Assembly: GCA_003550325.1 (NCBI GenBank)
Contig: QKWP01000276.1
Location: 82,122 to 146,121 of the forward strand
Reading direction: 5' to 3'
Origin: Gigaspora rosea
Taxonomy: Eukaryota > Glomeromycota > Glomeromycetes > Diversisporales > Gigasporaceae
DNA: 64,000 nucleotides
The notes under the pieces were generated by a model. The model was given only the letters and a program-made list of their open reading frames with translations. It was not told the origin of the DNA and did no database searches. A program made the translations under genes and the position numbers. Positions 58,801 through 64,000 of the stretch are shown in pieces. The number at the start of each line of letters is the position of its first letter. Within the stretch, counting starts at the first letter, position 1.

Positions 58801-59110
58801 TTCAAAGCAAATAATACTACTGTATTAAAAATACCTCTAGTAAAAGTAACCCCTGACTGTTGTGCTACCTGTAAAGAAAATGAAAGAAAATATTGGGCTG
58901 CATGAACTGCTGAACATAAAGCAGAACATAATAAAAAATAAGAGAATATAGAAAATCACAAACCCTACAAAAAAAATTTAATAAATGATTAAACTATAAA
59001 TAAAAAAAGGATAAAAATTCCCGTATAATTTATTAACGCACAAATTTTAAATAACCTATAACTATGAATGTTATAATTATTTTAAGTGCTGTTTTCTGGA
59101 CCATGGCTAT

Positions 59111-60821
59111 CAGAGTTGGCATTGGACAATGTCCAAATAAATTTAATTGACAATTGGACATTTGAACATTTGGAAATAGTCCAAATGTCCAAATAATTTT
59201 TGGACCTTCAGGCATTGGACAATGTCCAAATAAATTATAAGATTTATTGGACATATATCCAAATAGTCAATTGGACATATGTCCAATTGTCCAATAATTT
59301 TATTGGACAATTTTATAATAAGATGACAAAAGCTTTACTATATATATTACCACATCTAAAAATAAGCTACCACCTTTTTTTGGTCAACAAACTCAAAATG
59401 TCTTTGACCCAAAAATAAGCTACCTCAAAATCAATAATAGTTTCTATATAGTAAAGTCCAAAGTTTACTGTACAAATCGATTATAGTCACTTAAGTAAAC
59501 TTTTCAGAAGATCAAAATACACATACCGGTGCTTTAAAATTTTTAACAAATTTGAAGAACTTTTTATTAATTGGTTTTTAATTTTTATGTTTAACAAAAT
59601 ATATTCATTAAACTTACAAATTAAATGTCAAATAATAAAAGGCACTCCAATTATAATAAAACTTTTAGTATATATATGTATTTTAGTCTTCCATACAAGT
59701 TCATTAAGTGCTAATAATTGATTTACAAATTTAAACTTTACTATGTATCAACTATTTGCGATTGACAAAAATTAATTATATAGCTACCTCCAGATTTTTT
59801 GTGTTAAAAATCATCCAAAAAAGGTGCTCATTTTTCAGAAACAACACCAACTACAATAATGCTATTTATTAATTTTATTTTTATTTCTTATAAATGTTTT
59901 TTACTCTTTAATTTACAATAATAATTTATTAATAAAAGTTTCTAATTCAAAGTGTTGACCTTGGATAATTTATTTTATTTTGTGTGTTTTCTTTATATTG
60001 TGCCTTAAAAATAAAATCAACTATTGTTATTATTCTTTTTGAAATACAATTATTTTACAGTTTCTAATATTCTGTTTAATTAATCATAATTCATTAGAGC
60101 AATACCAAATATATATTTTAAAATTAGTATGTATATATATAAACATATTGCAAGTAAAATAGAATTTAAGTTGGTTTAGTAGTGTGAATATGTAAACACA
60201 TACACATATTTTTATTATAATAATAATAACTATCCGGTTTTACTAATCACACTACTGGTGCTCAACACCACAATAATTTTTACCAATCAAATCTTTTAAA
60301 TGCAGTGTAATGTAAAGATTAGGTGTAACATAAAATTTTTGTTGGTTTGCTTTTTTTTAAAAAATACCTTCTAACTCAAAATTTTATCTATAAAGCCACC
60401 TTTTTTTTAAAAAAAACCCTTGCGAATTTTACTATGTACTATGCCTCACCCTAACCCTAACTATTGCTCTACTTAACATTTATCAACTTTAACTTTTGTT
60501 TATTTTTTTTTGTTTATTTTTTTGATATTGATCTTCATGTTATACTGAATACTGGTGTTTAACACCACTGGTTTGATTTATAATTACTGTAACTATTATT
60601 ATCATTATTATTTTTAATATACTGCAAATTAGAAATATTTTGTATTGGTGAATATTGGCCTTAATTAAGTTTAATTTAGACCAAGATTAAATTTATATTT
60701 TTTTAATGTCCAATAAAAAAAGTTACTATGCCCAATCAAATTATTTGGACAATTGGACATTGTCCAAATGTCCAAATGTCCAAATTGTCCAAATGTCCAA
60801 TATTGTAACATGCCATTCCTG
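59111..60821. mobile_element. hAT-like non-autonomous element, 1.7 kb
   Basis: Ends CAGAGTTGGCATTGGACA and, inverted, CAGGAATGGCATGTTACA. Flanks ATGGCTAT (59103-59110) and ATGGCCAT (60822-60829) are an 8-bp duplication with one mismatch. Both subterminal regions are full of TGGACAnnTGTCCAAA repeats (59125-59310 and 60740-60805), as subterminal transposase-binding repeats would be. No transposase inside. A CTGGTGnnnAACACCA palindrome occurs twice (60255, 60551). Confidence 0.7.
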
Positions 60822-60829
60822 ATGGCCAT

Positions 60830-61673
60830 TGTGGGTAGTAGGACCGAAGTTCGAGGTTAAAACTTGGAAAATAAGACTACTAGGACAGATGTCCTACCAT
60901 AGCCAACTTTAGGTGGCAGATAAAATAGTCTGAGTCGAACAACCCTTAGTGTAATGATATCTATGTGCATATATATTTATATCATAATTTTATTATCATT
61001 AATAAAGAATCTAGACATGGTCTCAGTTGTAAAACGTAAAAAAAATTATTTCAAGTGCTTTTACTACTATATAGACACGTTAATAATATTTTACTCCCAT
61101 ATGTATATGCACATACATGTATATGCATAAGCCACAAATAAGTACTATGCAATGTGCTCTGATTTAACATTAAGCCAACCAAATTGACTTAGCCACGTCA
61201 ACCAACCAATACAATTATATATAATTTTTATGTTACACTTTCCGATTAGTGTAAACTTTTTTTTGCAATATTTTTTTTAATTTTGTTACATGTATAAATA
61301 AAAAATTTCAACCTGTTTTATTAAACTGAAATTCCAAAATTTTACAATGTAAATTCATACACCAAAACAATAGCATAACCTATTATATTCAATCAAACTT
61401 TTCATTTACACATCCAATCAGAACTGTAAATTATTACTGAATTATAGTATTCTATTCTGATATGCTAAAGTAATTTTTAATTAATAACTTCTTATAACTT
61501 CTTTACCAAATCTAAACATATTAATTTTTGTATTTTTATAAAACACTAACCATTATTAACACAATATAATAATAATTTTTTAACAATCATATTCTCACAC
61601 TGCAGTATACAATGTATCATGAAGCAATCTTGACATGTGATGTTAACTATAATGTGCAGATATGTAGGAATGG
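60830..61673. other. Intergenic, nothing recognised
   Basis: AT-rich apart from a GC-richer patch at 60830-60950 with no gene seen. Confidence 0.4.
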
Positions 61674-61674
61674 G

Positions 61675-61756
61675 AAGTCTGATTGGTTTGGATTGGTTTA
61701 ATATATATTATAAAATATATTAAAACAATCCAAACCAATCTGAACTTCCCCATCTA
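61675..61756. mobile_element. 82-bp palindromic MITE, hAT-like
   Basis: TAGGAATGGGAAGTCTGATT and, inverted, TAGATGGGGAAGTTCAGATT. Flanks CAGATATG and CAGATACA agree at six of eight bases. Confidence 0.6.
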
Positions 61757-61895
61757 CAGATACATTAATGAGAACATTAATTTCTACTATAATCGGATAA
61801 ATGAAAACCATTACTTATGCTAAAAAAGGATTTTGCAAAAATCAGTATAGCGAACTTCAAAAAAGTTGAACAGAACCACCTAATGATATCTGATA

Positions 61896-61999
61896 AAACC
61901 ATGTGATGCTAATTATCACGTGCTATTACTTATAAAAAATCAAAATAGATTGTTGATTTTTATATATTGTACTATGTGACAATTAGCATCACATGGTTT
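61896..61999. repeat. Inverted repeat (AACCATGTGATGCTAATT)
   Basis: AAACCATGTGATGCTAATTA pairs with AATTAGCATCACATGGTTT. About 104 bp in all; likely a MITE. Confidence 0.65.
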
Positions 62000-62253
62000 C
62001 GTCAAGTATTACCAACAATAGCTCTATACTGTACATTTCAAAATGTTATACATTCATGTGATTGTATGGTACAAAAGTTATCTGTTTATTTCTAATCTTA
62101 CTTAAATGAGATAGGTGGTGCGTAAGCGCCACCTGTTATGCTAGTATTAGTAAAAAGGAAAATGCAGACCAAAGTGTCAAACAGACAAATAATAAAAACT
62201 AGATATCTAAGTGTAATATTTATTTAATAAAAATTTATTTTAAATTTGTAAAT

Positions 62254-64000
62254 TTTACTAATTTTTTTATTTTTCAGAAAATGAAATATTTTGTCACTCC
62301 TACTTGCCTGCCAACTTCCGGATGATGATCGCAATATTTTGAAAAAGTTCTGTGATGCAGTTTCTGCACTTAAGTTCAACTTCTGTTCTACTTGCAAAGA
62401 AAATTTCACTATTATTGTTTAGTTATAAAACAGGATTGTGTTGTAGATGCAATAAGGATAAATTAATACCCAAACAATTTTTAGCTGAAAATAATATGGA
62501 CCCAGTAAATAAAACTATGTAATACAGTATATACAATAAAAAGAGTAAGATTAAAATAAATTACATTTTTTAGGAGAAAGTCCTATTGAACTTCCTCAAC
62601 TTAGTCAAGTTAAAGAAATGCTTATTGTATAAATACTTCCTATATTAACTATTTATAAACTTCAAGGTAGACAGCTCGGATACCAGGAAAATTAATTAAT
62701 TTTGCACAAGATATTTAAGAGTTTATTACTAAGTTACCTTGAAATCTTTCTACAATCAATACTTTAATTGTTTAAAAATCCAGAAAAGATCTTATTTCCT
62801 TTCAGAAATTTAAAGTTAAATGATCAAATATTTTAACTTGGTTAAATTATCTTAAAAATAATAATTCATTTTATTTTAATATTGAAATTGATCAAGATAT
62901 TCTGCAAACTCTTCTAGAAATAGTTTTATATTTAATTGATTATGCACTGTATACAATAATAATTTATTATTAAAGAGAGACCTAATAATATTATTAATGC
63001 ACCTGAAGGCCAGATTAAACATAATTTTATACCTAATTCTGTTTTTAAAGAAACTGACAAAAGAAGTATGATTGGTCATAGACTTCTTGCAGCAATAGAT
63101 CAGTGTTTACATTAGGCTTTTTCACAGAGGTTGCTCTGTACTATTTTTTGGTGACTTCAGTCAGTTGACACTAATTTTAGATCTTCCTATTTATCAATAG
63201 ATGCTTGATCAAATGATTCTCTCCAAAAGTAAGTCATGTTATATACACTCAATTTAATAAAGCATTTAAATTGAAAACAATACAATGTCAAACTTGTAAT
63301 TTTAAAGTGCAGCACATATTTTATAACTTTTTTTGTGCTTACATGATGGAAGACAATTGGCAATTGCTTAGTAATAGGATTTATTTGTTATTACTTTCAG
63401 CAGAAAAAGCTATATTCAAAAATGCATTTAGATTATTTACTAAATGGGAAAAATTTATGAGTATAATGTGTTAAAAATAAAACAATTCAATTAATCTATT
63501 GCTAAAATAAAGGCTATACATACTGGTTCAAATGCTAAAAAAGCACTTTCTGATCTAACAAATGGTCTTGAGCTTGTTTTATTCTTATCAGTTGGAGCCT
63601 GTGCAATGCTTATCACTAATCTTTGGACAAATCAAGGATTAGTTAATGGCACAATGGGTACAATCATTGATATTGTATATTAACTTAGAAGGAAGCCACC
63701 TTTATTGCCTACATTAATTCTGCTCAAGATGGACAATTATACGGGTTCAACTTTATCTATACTAAATAGTTCACGAGTAGTACTAATTCGTCCAATCAAA
63801 TACATGGGAAGTAAAATAATGAATTTTCACTCATATGCAATTTCCTTTATGCCTTGCTTGGGCAATTACGATTCATAAATTGCAAGGCTTGACATTATCA
63901 AAAACTGTAATAGATATTGGCGACAGGGAATTTGCTATAGGATCTTACATTTGTTGCAATATCAAGAGTTCGTGCTCTTACTGACCTTTTTTTTATTAGT
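62254..64000 (+). pseudogene. Helitron/PIF1-type helicase gene, decayed and cut by the window edge
   Basis: The first part (62254-63110), in mixed frames, reads CCRCNKDKLIPKQF, PIELPQLSQVKEML, ILPILTIYKLQG and APEGQIKHNFIPNSVFKETD, like the region upstream of the helicase in fungal Helitron-related proteins. The second part has GDFSQLTLILDLPIY (Walker B region, about 63150-63200), GLELVLFLSVGACAMLITNL and VNGTMGTIIDIVY (63570-63680). Then come LAWAITIHKLQGLTLSKTVI and DIGDREFAIG (63860-63945), followed after one frame change by LTFVAISRVRALTDLFF. These are PIF1 C-terminal motifs. The Walker A segment is missing, so an internal deletion is likely. Many stops are present. Confidence 0.75.

Noticed and set aside
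58687..58905. Short frame ending DCCATCKENERKYWAA
   Set aside because: Most of it is microsatellite translation; only about 35 residues look protein-like and no family is recognised.
60830..60950. Possible tRNA-like patch (GAAGTTCGAGG)
   Set aside because: No cloverleaf with acceptor, anticodon and T arms could be drawn.

Overview
The window is AT-rich eukaryotic DNA packed with short introns, decayed transposons and inverted-repeat elements. Its gene set (an STB6-like fungal protein, a Cu-only superoxide dismutase remnant, a Crypton-like recombinase, a MULE and a Helitron/PIF1-type helicase) fits a repeat-rich filamentous fungus. My best guess is an arbuscular mycorrhizal fungus such as Rhizophagus; this rests on general resemblance, since I could run no search.

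Left part (1-25.5 kb): almost no intact genes. In order there are a broken tyrosine-recombinase gene (1.7-4.35 kb), a cluster of nested palindromes (5.15-6.34 kb), a Harbinger-like long-TIR element (7.2-7.8 kb), a methyltransferase remnant (9.86-10.8 kb), a Cu-only superoxide dismutase pseudogene split by an insertion (13.5-14.9 kb), and a decayed minus-strand gene (16.8-19.65 kb, continuing at 24.93 kb). That last gene is cut by an hAT-like element and by a nearly full-length LINE (19.64-24.93 kb) flanked by a 14-bp target-site duplication.

Centre (26.1-39.0 kb): a plus-strand gene whose exons I could join in a single open frame. Seven ordinary exons encode a small-GTPase-like domain. Then come 68 consecutive candidate exons of exactly 3 nt, one phase-0 codon each, spread over about 10.6 kb of introns. 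Three final exons encode a helical C-terminal region. The middle of the tract is a tandem repeat in which each roughly 90-bp unit is one intron plus one codon. The outer parts of the tract have introns too diverged to be recognised as the same repeat, yet they keep the acceptor AG, three bases, donor GT arrangement. At least seven transposable-element insertions lie inside these introns and none lies on a splice junction. I know of no gene with such an array, and it is the main discovery candidate here.

A second intact gene follows (40.4-44.2 kb, 18 exons), encoding an STB6-like protein. Both genes have the same TATATAAATA box 38-46 bp before the start codon.

Right part (44.2-64 kb): repeats again. 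There is a 2.3-kb TIR element holding a long poly-A tract, a MULE transposase pseudogene (50.4-51.6 kb), a 3.8-kb satellite-like array built from a MITE (52.85-56.7 kb), several non-autonomous hAT-like elements with clear 8-bp target-site duplications, and a decayed PIF1/Helitron-type helicase running off the right edge. I saw no tRNA, rRNA or CRISPR.
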